A DNA stretch of 64,000 nt from Photobacterium sp. GJ3 (GTDB lineage: Bacteria; Pseudomonadota; Gammaproteobacteria; Enterobacterales; Vibrionaceae): NCBI RefSeq assembly GCF_018199995.1, contig NZ_CP073578.1:2418001-2482000 (forward strand). The letters are read 5' to 3'. Positions 36,608 through 45,453 of this stretch are shown piece after piece (positions within the stretch are counted from its first letter, which is position 1; every line of letters begins with the position of its first letter). A model generated the notes under the pieces. That model did not search any database. It saw only the letters and a program-made list of their open reading frames with translations, and was not told where the DNA came from. The position numbers and the translations under genes are program-made.

Positions 36608-37054
36608 TTACACTTTTGTCGTCAGAAGCCCGGTCGTGTATGTCGCAATCTGACGCGACAAGACCAGCATATCTTCATCGGGAATTTGTCGGATCACTTC
36701 ACCGCTTTCCTTTTCGTATACGGTGACCACCTGACGCCCGGATTCTTCATCAATTCGGAATGCCAGCCCCTTGTTCATGGAGCCAACGAAATCTTCAATA
36801 CGTTCCACCAGCTTTTCCAGTTGCTGGCGATGTAACTGTCGCTGCTCTTCCAGCTTGGCAGACTGCTCTACACGTCTGACTTCTGACGGTGAAGACAAGC
36901 TTCTCGCGGATGGTTCAGACACCGCTGGCGTCAAAGAATTATCGTGTGAATGCCCGGAAGAAGGTTTTGCAACATCTGTGCCAACAGATGACTTCGTATT
37001 GGATGAAGAATATCGGGAGAGAAATGAAGGGTTTAATACAGATTTAACGTCCAT
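36608..37054 (-). CDS. flaG: FlaG family protein
   Basis: A FlaG-domain protein, thought to limit filament length. The start at 37054 (MDVKSVLNPSF, 148 residues) has AAGGTG seven bases upstream; a longer frame to 37087 is open. The N-terminal half is Ser-rich; the C-terminal FlaG domain reads AFRIDEESGRQVVTVYEKES, GEVIRQIPDEDML. It follows a flagellin terminator, so it needs readthrough or a promoter I could not find. Confidence 0.9.
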   Translation of the reverse strand: MDVKSVLNPSFLSRYSSSNTKSSVGTDVAKPSSGHSHDNSLTPAVSEPSARSLSSPSEVRRVEQSAKLEEQRQLHRQQLEKLVERIEDFVGSMNKGLAFRIDEESGRQVVTVYEKESGEVIRQIPDEDMLVLSRQIATYTTGLLTTKV

Positions 37055-37074
37055 TGTCTGACACCTTCTGATCG

Positions 37075-37106
37075 AAAAAAGCGGCAAGGGGTTGCCCCTG
37101 CCGCTT
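37075..37106 (-). terminator. Terminator after the second flagellin
   Basis: Arms GCGGCAAGGGG and CCCCTGCCGC (one bulged base) with loop TTG; six Ts follow on the minus strand. It lies 12 bp past the flagellin stop. The GCGGCAAGG arm recurs in other terminators here. Confidence 0.9.
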
Positions 37107-37117
37107 CATTGAGCGGA

Positions 37118-38269
37118 TTAGCCCAGCAGGCTCAGTGCTGCCTGAGGCGCCTGTTTTGCTTGCGCCAGGATAGAAGTAGACGCTTGCTGCAGGATTTGGT
37201 TCTTTGTCAGGTTCGTGGTTTCTTTCGCAAAGTCAGTATCACGGATACGGCTGTTTGAAGAAGTCACGTTTTCGTTGATGTTGTTCAGGTTGCTGATGGT
37301 GTGATCCATACGGTTCTGTTTCGCACCCAGCTCTGCACGGTGAGAGTCAACAAACTGCATCGCGCCGTCCAGGATAGACACTGCTTGCTGTGCGCCACCG
37401 ATGGTGCTGACATCCATCTGAGAAACAGTCACGTTTGCTGCAGTGCCTGCAATAGATGCGTCAACTGCGTTGCCTGACGTATCAGTCATTGCAATTGTAC
37501 CTGTGGTCACGCCAACAGCACCGTTCGAAGAGAACAGCTGCAGTTCGCCGTTTTCAGTGACAGATGCGTTGATCTGATCGTTCTGACCGTTGATACGGGT
37601 TGCGATTTCTTCGATGTCATCGCCGCCAACCAGATCTACGCTCACTGCAGTCGCGTTACCGTCTGCATCAGTCACGCTCAGTTCAATCGTGGTATCTGCA
37701 TCCAGTGTAGAGTTTTTGTCAGCAACACCGTTGGTAGAAACCAGCAGGCTACCACCCATGTCAGCGCCGTCAGAACGCATGTTTTTCAGCGTAATCTGTA
37801 CCGCTTCACCAGAGTCAGCACCCACCTGGAATGCACGGGTACCGAAAGTACCGTTCAGCAGTTTCTGACCACCGAAAGAGGTGGTTTCTGCGATACGGTT
37901 CAGTTCGTCATTCAGTGCAGTCACTTCTTCCTGAATCGCTTTACGGTCATCATCAGAGTTTGAACCGTTCGCAGATTGCAGCGCCAGGTCACGCATACGT
38001 TGCAGAATGCTGGTGGTTTCCTGCATTGCACCTTCAGCGGTCTGAGACATAGAGATACCGTCGTTGGCGTTACGGACGGCAACGTCCAGGCCACGGCTCT
38101 GAGTCATCAGACGGTTAGAGATTTGCAGACCTGCTGCGTCATCTTTTGCACTGTTGATGCGTGAACCGGTTGACAGACGCTCCATAGAAGCTGCTGTGTT
38201 ATCGCTAGCTTTGTTCAGGTAACGCTGAGCGGTCATTGCAGAAACGTTAGTATTGACTGTAACTGCCAT
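37118..38269 (-). CDS. Flagellin (sigma-28 controlled)
   Basis: A 383-residue flagellin. The conserved N-terminal D0/D1 ([40 protein letters not shown]) and C-terminal D0/D1 ([20 protein letters not shown]) enclose a variable centre with a flagellin_IN-type motif ([15 protein letters not shown]). It is a close paralogue of the neighbour at 38773. A perfect-spacing sigma-28 promoter lies at 38479, leaving a leader of about 200 bases. Which named Vibrio flagellin it equals cannot be told. Confidence 0.96.
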   Translation of the reverse strand: MAVTVNTNVSAMTAQRYLNKASDNTAASMERLSTGSRINSAKDDAAGLQISNRLMTQSRGLDVAVRNANDGISMSQTAEGAMQETTSILQRMRDLALQSANGSNSDDDRKAIQEEVTALNDELNRIAETTSFGGQKLLNGTFGTRAFQVGADSGEAVQITLKNMRSDGADMGGSLLVSTNGVADKNSTLDADTTIELSVTDADGNATAVSVDLVGGDDIEEIATRINGQNDQINASVTENGELQLFSSNGAVGVTTGTIAMTDTSGNAVDASIAGTAANVTVSQMDVSTIGGAQQAVSILDGAMQFVDSHRAELGAKQNRMDHTISNLNNINENVTSSNSRIRDTDFAKETTNLTKNQILQQASTSILAQAKQAPQAALSLLG

Positions 38270-38427
38270 AGTAATTCTCCTTACTTGTGTTTCTTTGTGG
38301 CTTGACCAGCTCAGCCGGCAAGTCCGGGTTAATCTTCGTACATCACCTTTAACGGCGCTGGAGAAGAAAGCTTTAGTTATTTTTTGAAAAATTTTTACCG
38401 GGCAAAAAAGTGTGACTTGGTACTCAA

Positions 38428-38447
38428 GACCCCCGAGGGGTTTTCTT
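38428..38447 (-). other. Leader hairpin of the second flagellin
   Basis: GACCCC and GGGG(T) arms around CGA form a tight GC-rich hairpin in the predicted 5' untranslated leader, roughly 30 bases after the expected transcription start and 160 bases before the ATG. It could stabilise the mRNA or attenuate transcription; no function is shown. Confidence 0.45.
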
Positions 38448-38478
38448 CGTTGGGACGCACTTTCTTGTTCTATAAAGG

Positions 38479-38505
38479 TTATCGACGGGCGGGAGAAAAA
38501 CTTTA
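38479..38505 (-). promoter_or_regulatory. Sigma-28 (FliA) promoter of the second flagellin
   Basis: On the minus strand TAAA, a 15-base spacer, then GTCGATAA: seven of eight matches to the GCCGATAA -10 and ideal spacing. It lies about 210 bp upstream of the flagellin ATG. Confidence 0.85.
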
Positions 38506-38541
38506 CTGATTTTTTTGAGGTTTCTGAGTGATTTTTTGCTT

Positions 38542-38703
38542 ATACCAATCAAAGTCAGTCAATGATCAGAAATAGCGCAGGAAAAATGTTTGAGAACAAG
38601 GCAGATTTTTTAGATCAGTCGTGATTCTACAATCAAAAAATTTAACGCAGTCATCGAACATTTGAACAAGCGAGGATGACCAGTGATTGACTGCGATTGG
38701 TAT
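38542..38703. repeat. MITE-like 162-bp fold-back repeat, copy 1
   Basis: Begins ATACCAATC and ends GATTGGTAT; the terminal 27 bases pair imperfectly as inverted repeats, and interior segments also pair, so the whole element is one long imperfect palindrome with no coding capacity. A second 162-bp copy at 50538 differs at about 14 positions, in the same orientation. It lies between the terminator of one flagellin and the promoter of the next. I see no clear target-site duplication. Confidence 0.88.
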
Positions 38704-38715
38704 TCGGTTTATCGC

Positions 38716-38750
38716 AAAAAAAGACGGCAAGGTGTTGCCACCTTGCCGTC
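38716..38750 (-). terminator. Terminator after the FlaA-like flagellin
   Basis: A perfect 12-bp stem (GACGGCAAGGTG / CACCTTGCCGTC) with loop TTGC, followed by seven Ts on the minus strand. It is 23 bp past the flagellin stop and 12 bp before the MITE-like repeat. Confidence 0.95.
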
Positions 38751-38772
38751 CGTGTCTGCTGACCCGTTGGGG

Positions 38773-39921
38773 TTACTGAAGCAGATTCAGTGCAGACTGC
38801 GGGATTTGTTTGGCTTGTGCCAGAATCGAAGTACTTGCCTGTTGCAGGATCTGATTCTTGGTCATTTCAGTCGTTTCTTTCGCAAAGTCCGTATCGCGGA
38901 TACGGCTGTTCGAGGCAGAAACATTCTCTGAAGTATTGGCCAGGTTATTGATGGTGTGCGTCAGTCGGTTCTGCTTGGCACCCAGATCAGCACGCATGCT
39001 GTCAATGTACTGGAGCGCTGAGTCAATCAGCGGAACAGCGCGCTGAGCACCGCCGGCATTCGACACATCAATCTGAGACACAGTCACATCAACCGCTGTA
39101 CCGGCAATATCGCCCGCGGTGGTTGTCCCGTCGGAGTTCAGCATACTGATCGCACCGTTGGTCACACCCACAGTACCATCGCTGGAGACCAGCTGCAGTT
39201 CACCTTTCTCAGTGACAGATGCATTGATCAAACCATTCTGACCATTGATACGCGTTGCGATTTCTTCTACATCATCGCCACCGATCAGATCGATTGAAAC
39301 CGGCAGGACGGTGCCATCTTTCGCAGTCACACTCAACTCAATGGTCGTGTTCGCTGCCAGAACAGCATCCGCTTTAATGGTGTTGGTCGACACCAGCAGG
39401 CTACCGCCCATCTGTGGTTCGTCCGCACGCACACTGTCCAGACCGACAACGATCGCTTCACCGGCATCCGCACCCACCTGGAATGCAGCCTCACCAAAGG
39501 TGCCGTTCAACAGTTTACGACCACCGAAAGACGTGGTTTCCGCAATCCGGTTCAGTTCGTCCTGCAGGGCCGTGATTTCTTCCTGAATCGCGACACGGTC
39601 GCTGTCTGAGTTCGCGCCATTCGCCGATTGCAGAGACAGGTCACGCATCCGCTGCAGAATGCTGGTCGATTCCTGCATCGCACCTTCTGCTGTCTGGGCA
39701 ATGGAAATACCATCGTTGGCATTTCGCATCGCGACGTTCAGACCCCGGGTCTGTGCAATCAGGCGGTTAGAAATCTGCAAACCTGCCGCATCATCTTTTG
39801 CACTGTTGATGCGACTCCCCGTAGACAGACGCTCCATGGATTGACCCAGGCCCTCAGATGCTTTGTTGAGGTAGCGCTGCGCAGTCATGGCAGACACGTT
39901 GGTGTTTACTGTTACACCCAT
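38773..39921 (-). CDS. flaA: Flagellin, FlaA-like (sigma-54 controlled)
   Basis: A 382-residue flagellin with the same architecture as its neighbour: N-terminal [20 protein letters not shown], central flagellin_IN motif ([15 protein letters not shown]), C-terminal [19 protein letters not shown]. It is preceded by a perfect sigma-54 promoter (40043), which in Vibrio cholerae marks flaA, the core flagellin, apart from the sigma-28 flagellins. The symbol rests on that promoter logic and gene order. Confidence 0.93.
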   Translation of the reverse strand: MGVTVNTNVSAMTAQRYLNKASEGLGQSMERLSTGSRINSAKDDAAGLQISNRLIAQTRGLNVAMRNANDGISIAQTAEGAMQESTSILQRMRDLSLQSANGANSDSDRVAIQEEITALQDELNRIAETTSFGGRKLLNGTFGEAAFQVGADAGEAIVVGLDSVRADEPQMGGSLLVSTNTIKADAVLAANTTIELSVTAKDGTVLPVSIDLIGGDDVEEIATRINGQNGLINASVTEKGELQLVSSDGTVGVTNGAISMLNSDGTTTAGDIAGTAVDVTVSQIDVSNAGGAQRAVPLIDSALQYIDSMRADLGAKQNRLTHTINNLANTSENVSASNSRIRDTDFAKETTEMTKNQILQQASTSILAQAKQIPQSALNLLQ

Positions 39922-40042
39922 TTTGCTCTCCTTTGACTTTTCGCTGTTAGCGAAACAGCTACCCGCAACGTCAACCCATCAGAGAGTGAAGCGGGACCAG
40001 CGTTAGTAAAAATGTTGTTCATAGAATTCACAATGGTAATTT

Positions 40043-40059
40043 AGCAATAACTGTGCCAG
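40043..40059 (-). promoter_or_regulatory. Sigma-54 promoter of the FlaA-like flagellin
   Basis: The minus strand reads CTGGCACAGTTATTGCT, an essentially perfect TGGCAC-N5-TTGCT. It lies about 125 bp upstream of the ATG, leaving a leader of about 110 bases, where FlrC binding sites are known in V. cholerae flaA. Confidence 0.88.
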
Positions 40060-40116
40060 AAAACTTAACCCATAATTTTCAATGTGTTATGCCATTTCTG
40101 TGACGGTTATTCCCCG

Positions 40117-40186
40117 GAGCGGCAATGCCATGCCTTTGCTGTTCAGCCAGGTGGCAAACAAGCGTTGCCGCCCGGCAATGCCGCTC
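40117..40186. other. Long inverted repeat between flgL and flaA
   Basis: GAGCGGCAATGCC (40117-40129) and GGCAATGCCGCTC (40174-40186) pair over 13 bases with one mismatch. Inside, GGCAA...TTGCC forms a smaller hairpin. It lies just past the flgL stop, so it may stabilise or end the flgKL mRNA, though no T run follows on the minus strand. Confidence 0.45.
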
Positions 40187-40195
40187 TCACCCGGA

Positions 40196-41386
40196 TCAGA
40201 TGTAATTAAACAGGCTCAGATCCTTGGCTTTGGCAAATGCCTGCTGAGACGCCTGAAGCGCCAGCATGTTTTCATTGAGTTCGATCACGGCTTTGCCGTA
40301 ATCCAGATCTTCCAGCGTGCCACGCGCTTTATTGATCACGACTTTAAAGTCCTGATGCATGTCTTCCTGGCGATCCAGTGTCTGCAAACGCGTGCCAATT
40401 TCAGAACGGGCCCGGTTGATATGCTTGAACGCCTGAGAAAACTCTTCCGCGACCTGATGCAATTCGGCGGTTGCAGACGCATCAGACGGTGCACGGGCAG
40501 ACACTTCAATGCCACGCTTGAACGAATCAAACAGGTTGAAGGTTTCCTGCGGCTTCAACGTGATCTGATCGCCGTCTTCCACTTCGCCTTCGAGCTGCAC
40601 CGACAACGTGCCCCACTCAATGCCGCGTTTCGGATCAAACGGCTGACTGTCCACCAGCAAGCCATCCTGATACAGATCGTAGACAGCCCCCGTTCCGGTT
40701 TGAGTGAAATCAATCGTGTAGCTGGCGTTATCGCTGTGGTTACTGTTCCGGGCATGGGACAGCAGCAGCAAGGATCCGGACTGCAGATCGTAATCCGGCT
40801 GGTAATCTCCGTATGGGTTCTGGATCTCCATAAAGAGTTTATCGCCCGGATCATTCACCGGCACTTCAACGTTCGGAGAGACTTTAGACATCCGCTGATA
40901 GCTGTCGCCGACATAACTGACGTTGCTGTTGCCATCCCGGAAAAACGGTTGTTTGTCGTACTGATTCCCGGCAAACACAAAGTTACCGGACTCATCCTGG
41001 GTATTCACCAGATGCATAAATGAATCAAACAGACCACGCAGATCCTGCATGTGTGCAATCCGATCGTCATCCGACAACGAACCGTTCACCATGGCCATCG
41101 ATTTACGTTTGGCATCATCCAGCAGGGTCTCGGCGTCTGAGATGGCCACTTCTTCGCTGGTCAGACGGTTTCGCGCCAGCGTAATCGACCGGATAGACTG
41201 ATCAATTTCCGTATTTTGCTGGGAAAAGTTCTGCACATAAATTGAAGCCACCGGATCATCTCCGGCAGTCAGCAATTGCTTTCCGGAAGCCAGTTGCTCC
41301 TGATTGTGTGCCACTTTCGTCTGTTGGCGCGCCATATCGTTCGCCACAGACTGATAATTATGAAAGCTGGCAATTCGGCTAATCAT
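40196..41386 (-). CDS. flgL: FlgL, hook-filament junction protein
   Basis: A 396-residue hook-associated protein (HAP3) linking FlgK to the filament. The flagellin-like N-terminus (MISRIASFHNYQSVANDMAR) and C-terminus (VIELNENMLALQASQQAFAK) are present. It lies 13 bp after flgK and shares its sigma-54 promoter. Confidence 0.96.
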   Translation of the reverse strand: MISRIASFHNYQSVANDMARQQTKVAHNQEQLASGKQLLTAGDDPVASIYVQNFSQQNTEIDQSIRSITLARNRLTSEEVAISDAETLLDDAKRKSMAMVNGSLSDDDRIAHMQDLRGLFDSFMHLVNTQDESGNFVFAGNQYDKQPFFRDGNSNVSYVGDSYQRMSKVSPNVEVPVNDPGDKLFMEIQNPYGDYQPDYDLQSGSLLLLSHARNSNHSDNASYTIDFTQTGTGAVYDLYQDGLLVDSQPFDPKRGIEWGTLSVQLEGEVEDGDQITLKPQETFNLFDSFKRGIEVSARAPSDASATAELHQVAEEFSQAFKHINRARSEIGTRLQTLDRQEDMHQDFKVVINKARGTLEDLDYGKAVIELNENMLALQASQQAFAKAKDLSLFNYI

Positions 41387-41399
41387 CTGGGTTTACTCC

Positions 41400-43283
41400 T
41401 TATCGCGCAGCATTGAGCAATGTGTTAAAGGTTTCATTGGCCACCGTCATAATGCGGGACGATGCCATATAAGCCTGCTGGAACTTCATCATGTTCGCTG
41501 CTTCCTCATCCATATTGACGCCGGAAATCTCAGCAACACGGCTTTCCGCCGCTTCTTTTTCCTGACGACCGACCTCTTTCAAACGTGCTGCTGAAGCCCG
41601 CTGTACACCCATTTCGGTGTTGAGCGCCTCATAGACATCAATCACGCTGGAACGGCCTTTATCCATCAGTTTGGTATCCTGAAGATCCTGCATTCTGATC
41701 AGGTTGCCGTTGTCACCCGTTGCAGCATTCAAACTCACGGCAAAAACATCGCCGCCGGATGCGCCGTTACTCAGTGTGAATCCGGTCCCGCCAACCACAA
41801 CCTGCCCGGTGGGCGGATAAGGCTGAGGAGCCTGCAATACATTGCCCTGCATATCGAGCACCGCAAACTGAGAACTGTCTGGAGAAACAGCCACCTGAAA
41901 TTCACGCAGCGGCCCTGCCGAAGTGATGGCAAATTCAGCTTTCCCTTGGGTCTGGGTCGCTGAACTGAGATAGCTCTGCGCGGCAATTTTTGCCGGATCC
42001 GCCATCACCGCTTCCACATCGCGTGCGGCATGACGCGTCGGACGCAGCAGGATCTTGTCGCCATTGCCAACCGGGGCGGCAATTTCGATCCGCACACCAT
42101 CCACGGTGAAGCTGGGCGGAATCCCACTCGGGATCACGGTTTGCGTCGATCCATCCGGCATTTTCAGCGTGTGCTGACTGCCGTTGAATCCCAGCTCATA
42201 CTCACCGCCTTTCAACTGGCTCAGGTCTTCGATATAAACCTTCACCTCCGCACTGGAACCGCGCGGAATCAGCGCTCGGGATGCCGCCACTTCCGGTGAA
42301 TTCACATCGGTGAACATGGCTTCGCCCACCTGACCGTTCAAATCCAGCCCCTGAGATTGCAACTGGTTCACAGAATCAGTAAAACCAATGGCCATTTTGC
42401 CCAGTTCGTCCATCACCTGCGGCAATGTCCTGTCGCGAAATTCGAACAAAGACGCCAGTTTGCCGCCGATATCATCCGAACTGATGGCTTTCAGCGATTT
42501 GCCTGCAACCACGGCCAGTCGGCTCTGCTGCGGGTCCGGATCACCGTCAATCATTCTCAGCTCACTGGAATGGGTGCCGGACACCAGGGTGTGACCGCTG
42601 CCGATCAGGACATTAAAGGTTTCCGTGTTCTTACGGGTGACGGTCACCTTGGTATACGTCGACAATTCATTGATCAGGGTCTGATGTTTGTCCATCAGAT
42701 CGTTATCCGCACCACCTGCCGGGGTTTTCAGCAACGCTTCATGGATTTCCACCAGCTCCCGGCCGATGTCATTCACCCGGTCCAGCGTCTTTCTCAACAC
42801 GTCGTTGGTCACCGCTTTCTGCTCATCCAGCACCCGGTGGGTGTCATTTAAGCCAGCCGAAACCATCTTTGCCTTTTCCAGGACCACTTTCCGGGTACCG
42901 AGATCACTCGGGCTGTCTGCCATCGCTTTTACGGCGTCATACCACTGGTTCATGTCCTGTGGCACCTGACTGGCACTGTTTGCCAGCAGTTTATCAAGCC
43001 GTTCCAGCTGGCCGTCCCGCTCCGTCGCATAGCTGTGGTTGGTCGTGGTGAGGTTCAGCTCGTTGGTGGCAAACTGATCATAACCGCGGCGAACTTCTGC
43101 CGCATGAACGCCCGTTCCGTAGTTATTGCCGGCAGACCAGAACGGATCGTTCGTCTCCTGCACCACAGACTGCCGGCTGTAACCTTCCGTATTGACGTTA
43201 TTGATGTTATGGCTGGTGGTATTCAGCTGCCGTTGCGCTGTTAACACACCTTGAGAGCCCAAACTGAGCAAATCGAACGCCAT
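41400..43283 (-). CDS. flgK: FlgK, hook-associated protein 1
   Basis: A 627-residue junction protein. The N-terminus has the rod/hook-family motif (LTAQRQLNTTSHNINNVNTE) and the C-terminus ends MMKFQQAYMASSRIMTVANE TFNTLL in the usual form. A sigma-54 promoter lies 47 bp upstream. It is separated from flgJ by an inserted plus-strand gene. Confidence 0.96.
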   Translation of the reverse strand: MAFDLLSLGSQGVLTAQRQLNTTSHNINNVNTEGYSRQSVVQETNDPFWSAGNNYGTGVHAAEVRRGYDQFATNELNLTTTNHSYATERDGQLERLDKLLANSASQVPQDMNQWYDAVKAMADSPSDLGTRKVVLEKAKMVSAGLNDTHRVLDEQKAVTNDVLRKTLDRVNDIGRELVEIHEALLKTPAGGADNDLMDKHQTLINELSTYTKVTVTRKNTETFNVLIGSGHTLVSGTHSSELRMIDGDPDPQQSRLAVVAGKSLKAISSDDIGGKLASLFEFRDRTLPQVMDELGKMAIGFTDSVNQLQSQGLDLNGQVGEAMFTDVNSPEVAASRALIPRGSSAEVKVYIEDLSQLKGGEYELGFNGSQHTLKMPDGSTQTVIPSGIPPSFTVDGVRIEIAAPVGNGDKILLRPTRHAARDVEAVMADPAKIAAQSYLSSATQTQGKAEFAITSAGPLREFQVAVSPDSSQFAVLDMQGNVLQAPQPYPPTGQVVVGGTGFTLSNGASGGDVFAVSLNAATGDNGNLIRMQDLQDTKLMDKGRSSVIDVYEALNTEMGVQRASAARLKEVGRQEKEAAESRVAEISGVNMDEEAANMMKFQQAYMASSRIMTVANETFNTLLNAAR

Positions 43284-43329
43284 TGCGCCTCCAGTAAACC
43301 TCAGGGAGTTCCTTCACTGGAGATTAATC

Positions 43330-43346
43330 TGCAAAAATCGTTCCAA
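43330..43346 (-). promoter_or_regulatory. Sigma-54 promoter for flgKL
   Basis: The minus strand reads TTGGAACGATTTTTGCA: exact GG-N10-GC, perfect TTGCA, one mismatch in TGGCAC. It lies 47-63 bp before the flgK ATG. It lets flgKL be expressed apart from flgJ despite the inserted gene. Confidence 0.75.
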
Positions 43347-43633
43347 TATTTATGTGTTTATTTTTCATCACTTTAGGGTATTCAGCAGCCCTGAGTGGGC
43401 AATTTTTTGCCGGAAGGAGGCAGGAAAAACAAGCGGGTGTAAAACCCGTTCAGGAGCAGGAAAGCCATACCTGATGCAGAGTCACTTTCAACCAAATTAT
43501 CATTCATGCGCTGTTTTCTCATATGAAATGATCAAGACAGCAAGAATCACTCAAAGATTGCGACGCATCACACAATCAAAACAAGAATGATTCGCAGGTA
43601 AGCATTAGCGACTAATGTGAAACAGAACTCATA
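43347..43633. other. Non-coding gap upstream of the inserted gene
   Basis: A 287-bp AT-rich stretch. It contains a small perfect hairpin (CGGGTGTAAAACCCG, near 43433-43447). A short plus-strand open frame (43354-43590) has unlikely composition and I do not call it. The promoter of the gene at 43634 must lie here, but no clear -10/-35 pair stands out. Confidence 0.5.
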
Positions 43634-44362
43634 ATGGAGATGAAGATGTTTTACACTCAAAACCTAATTTTGCTCACAGCCACGCTCACAACAAGCCTGG
43701 CATACGCGCAATCAGAAACAAATGCGTTTGATTCGAACGGTTATCCTATCAAGGTTGATACCACACAACTCTACCAGGATCCCGAGACAAAAATGATGCA
43801 CGGGCCAGAGGGGCATCAGTATATTCATACGGGCACTTTCAAAACGTTCGATGCATTTGGAAATCAGATGATCAAAGATTGCTCCGAAACACTTCTCTTT
43901 ACCGATCCGAATCATCCGCCTGATTTCAGTATTACCAATCTGCCTGATCCGAGCTGCACACTCCAAAGGCTGACCACAGAAGATTATGAAGTGTTATCAG
44001 CCCAGGATCTTCAACCACCTAAAAAGAAAGCTCAAGTCAAAACGCAGGAAAACGGGAACATTGCTCTGTTAGACAAGGACTGCAAGAGATTTGGCTCCTA
44101 TGCGCCACCCAATGTCTGGAGCTATCCAATCCCCGTGGCAAGTCATATCGGGGTCACAACCTACAAAGTCAGCTCAAAAATCTTAGGGGATACACTGGTG
44201 CTGACCTGGGTCCGATTCTGGTCACAAGAAGATAAATGGGCAGACAGACAGTTTAGTGGGAATGGCTGGATCAAAGTGACAACAGGCAATGCGGCATCGA
44301 GTGTTTACACCACCTATAAAGGGGTTCCTTTCGGTTCTTCTGTTGAAGGCGAAATTTGCTGA
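43634..44362 (+). CDS. Hypothetical secreted protein inserted in the flagellar cluster
   Basis: A 242-residue protein I do not recognise. It has a signal peptide (LILLTATLTTSLAYA, probable cleavage before QSETNAF), five cysteines in the mature part, and no membrane helix. The start is uncertain: ATG at 43634, 43640 or 43646; GGAG is best spaced for 43646, but the upstream starts supply a lysine for the signal peptide. It is on the opposite strand to flgJ and flgK, looks richer in A+T than its neighbours, and ends in its own terminator, which suggests later insertion. Confidence 0.8.
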   Translation: MEMKMFYTQNLILLTATLTTSLAYAQSETNAFDSNGYPIKVDTTQLYQDPETKMMHGPEGHQYIHTGTFKTFDAFGNQMIKDCSETLLFTDPNHPPDFSITNLPDPSCTLQRLTTEDYEVLSAQDLQPPKKKAQVKTQENGNIALLDKDCKRFGSYAPPNVWSYPIPVASHIGVTTYKVSSKILGDTLVLTWVRFWSQEDKWADRQFSGNGWIKVTTGNAASSVYTTYKGVPFGSSVEGEIC

Positions 44363-44371
44363 GTCATGAGG

Positions 44372-44400
44372 ACGGCAAGTCGAGAACTTGCCGTACTTTT
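44372..44400 (+). terminator. Terminator after the inserted secreted-protein gene
   Basis: A perfect 9-bp stem ACGGCAAGT / ACTTGCCGT with loop CGAGA, followed by ACTTTTACTTC on the plus strand. It abuts the flgJ stop. The CGGCAAG arm recurs in other terminators of this window. Confidence 0.75.
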
Positions 44401-45400
44401 ACTTCATCAGCTTTTTCACCGACTCCATCACATTGATGATCTTATCGGCGTATTTCGGATCGGTCGCGTAACCGGCCTGATGCAGGTTGCGGATAAAGCG
44501 GCGCGGATCCTGCGGGGCAGCCAGTGCTTCTGAATAGCGCGGGTTATCATTCAGGAAACGGACATAGTCATTAAAACTATCTTCGTAACTATTGTAAGAA
44601 CGGAATGCCGCACGCTCCTGAACCGGAATCCCGTCGTGATATTCCAGTGTCTGAGTGGCCACTTTATTGCCGGCCCAGCGCTGATCCGCTTTGATATTGA
44701 ACAGGTTATTACTGTCACCCGCGGCATTGCGGACCACTTTTTTGCCCCACCCGGTTTCCAGTGCTGCCTGCGCAATCAGGACAGCAGGATCCGTACCCAG
44801 CATACCTGCAGCTTTCTCAGCAAAAGGACGCATGCGTGTGACGAAATCCTGTGGGGAAGCAAAAGGTTTTTCCTGCGGCTGACGCAGAGGCGGTCTGACA
44901 AATTCTGTCGCAGCAGTGGCCGGTACAGCTTCGCTGGCAGGCTTATCCGCCAGATTGGCATCCGGTTTCGGCTGCGCAAAAATTTGTGCCAGCACATCAT
45001 CCGCAGACGTCTGACGCGATTGCTGCAGCGCTTCAAAGTTTGCCGCAGTCTGCGCATCGGCCTCCGCCTGCGCTTCCGGTGTGGCAGCCGGCTTATCCAT
45101 GGCGCTGAGTTGTTCAACAATCAGATCCGCCAGCCCCAGCGATCCCCGGGTACTCAGCTCACTCGACATCTGCTGATCCCGCATCTCTTCAAAGAACTTG
45201 GTATTCGAACTGCTCATCAGGTCGGAGTCGAACACTTCGTTGGCCTGACGCATCGATTTAAACAGCATTTGCGTAAAGATAGCTTCGAACTGCTCTGCGG
45301 CAGCTCTCAGGTTTTCTTTATCGCCCTTCCCCTGAATCCCGGCACGCAGCCGGTCCAGGTTTGCAAGGTCGTTGATAAATCCAGGATCCGTCGGTTTCAT
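44399..45400 (-). CDS. flgJ: FlgJ, rod cap and peptidoglycan hydrolase
   Basis: A 333-residue bifunctional protein. The N-terminal rod-binding part has AAEQFEAIFTQMLFKSMRQA; a Pro/Ala-rich linker follows; the C-terminal glucosaminidase (GH73-type) domain has the catalytic-region motif IAQAALETGWGKKV and later YATDPKYADKIINVM. It opens the peptidoglycan for rod growth. It is 53 bp after flgI. Confidence 0.96.
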   Translation of the reverse strand: MKPTDPGFINDLANLDRLRAGIQGKGDKENLRAAAEQFEAIFTQMLFKSMRQANEVFDSDLMSSSNTKFFEEMRDQQMSSELSTRGSLGLADLIVEQLSAMDKPAATPEAQAEADAQTAANFEALQQSRQTSADDVLAQIFAQPKPDANLADKPASEAVPATAATEFVRPPLRQPQEKPFASPQDFVTRMRPFAEKAAGMLGTDPAVLIAQAALETGWGKKVVRNAAGDSNNLFNIKADQRWAGNKVATQTLEYHDGIPVQERAAFRSYNSYEDSFNDYVRFLNDNPRYSEALAAPQDPRRFIRNLHQAGYATDPKYADKIINVMESVKKLMK

Positions 45401-45453
45401 CTTTCTTCTCAGCCTGTATTCCGTCGCCTGTTCACATCAAGTCAGGCGTACCA

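Noticed and set aside
43354..43590. Plus-strand open frame of 78 codons upstream of the inserted gene
   Set aside because: No ribosome-binding site, unlikely composition, and it covers the flgK promoter region; better read as non-coding.
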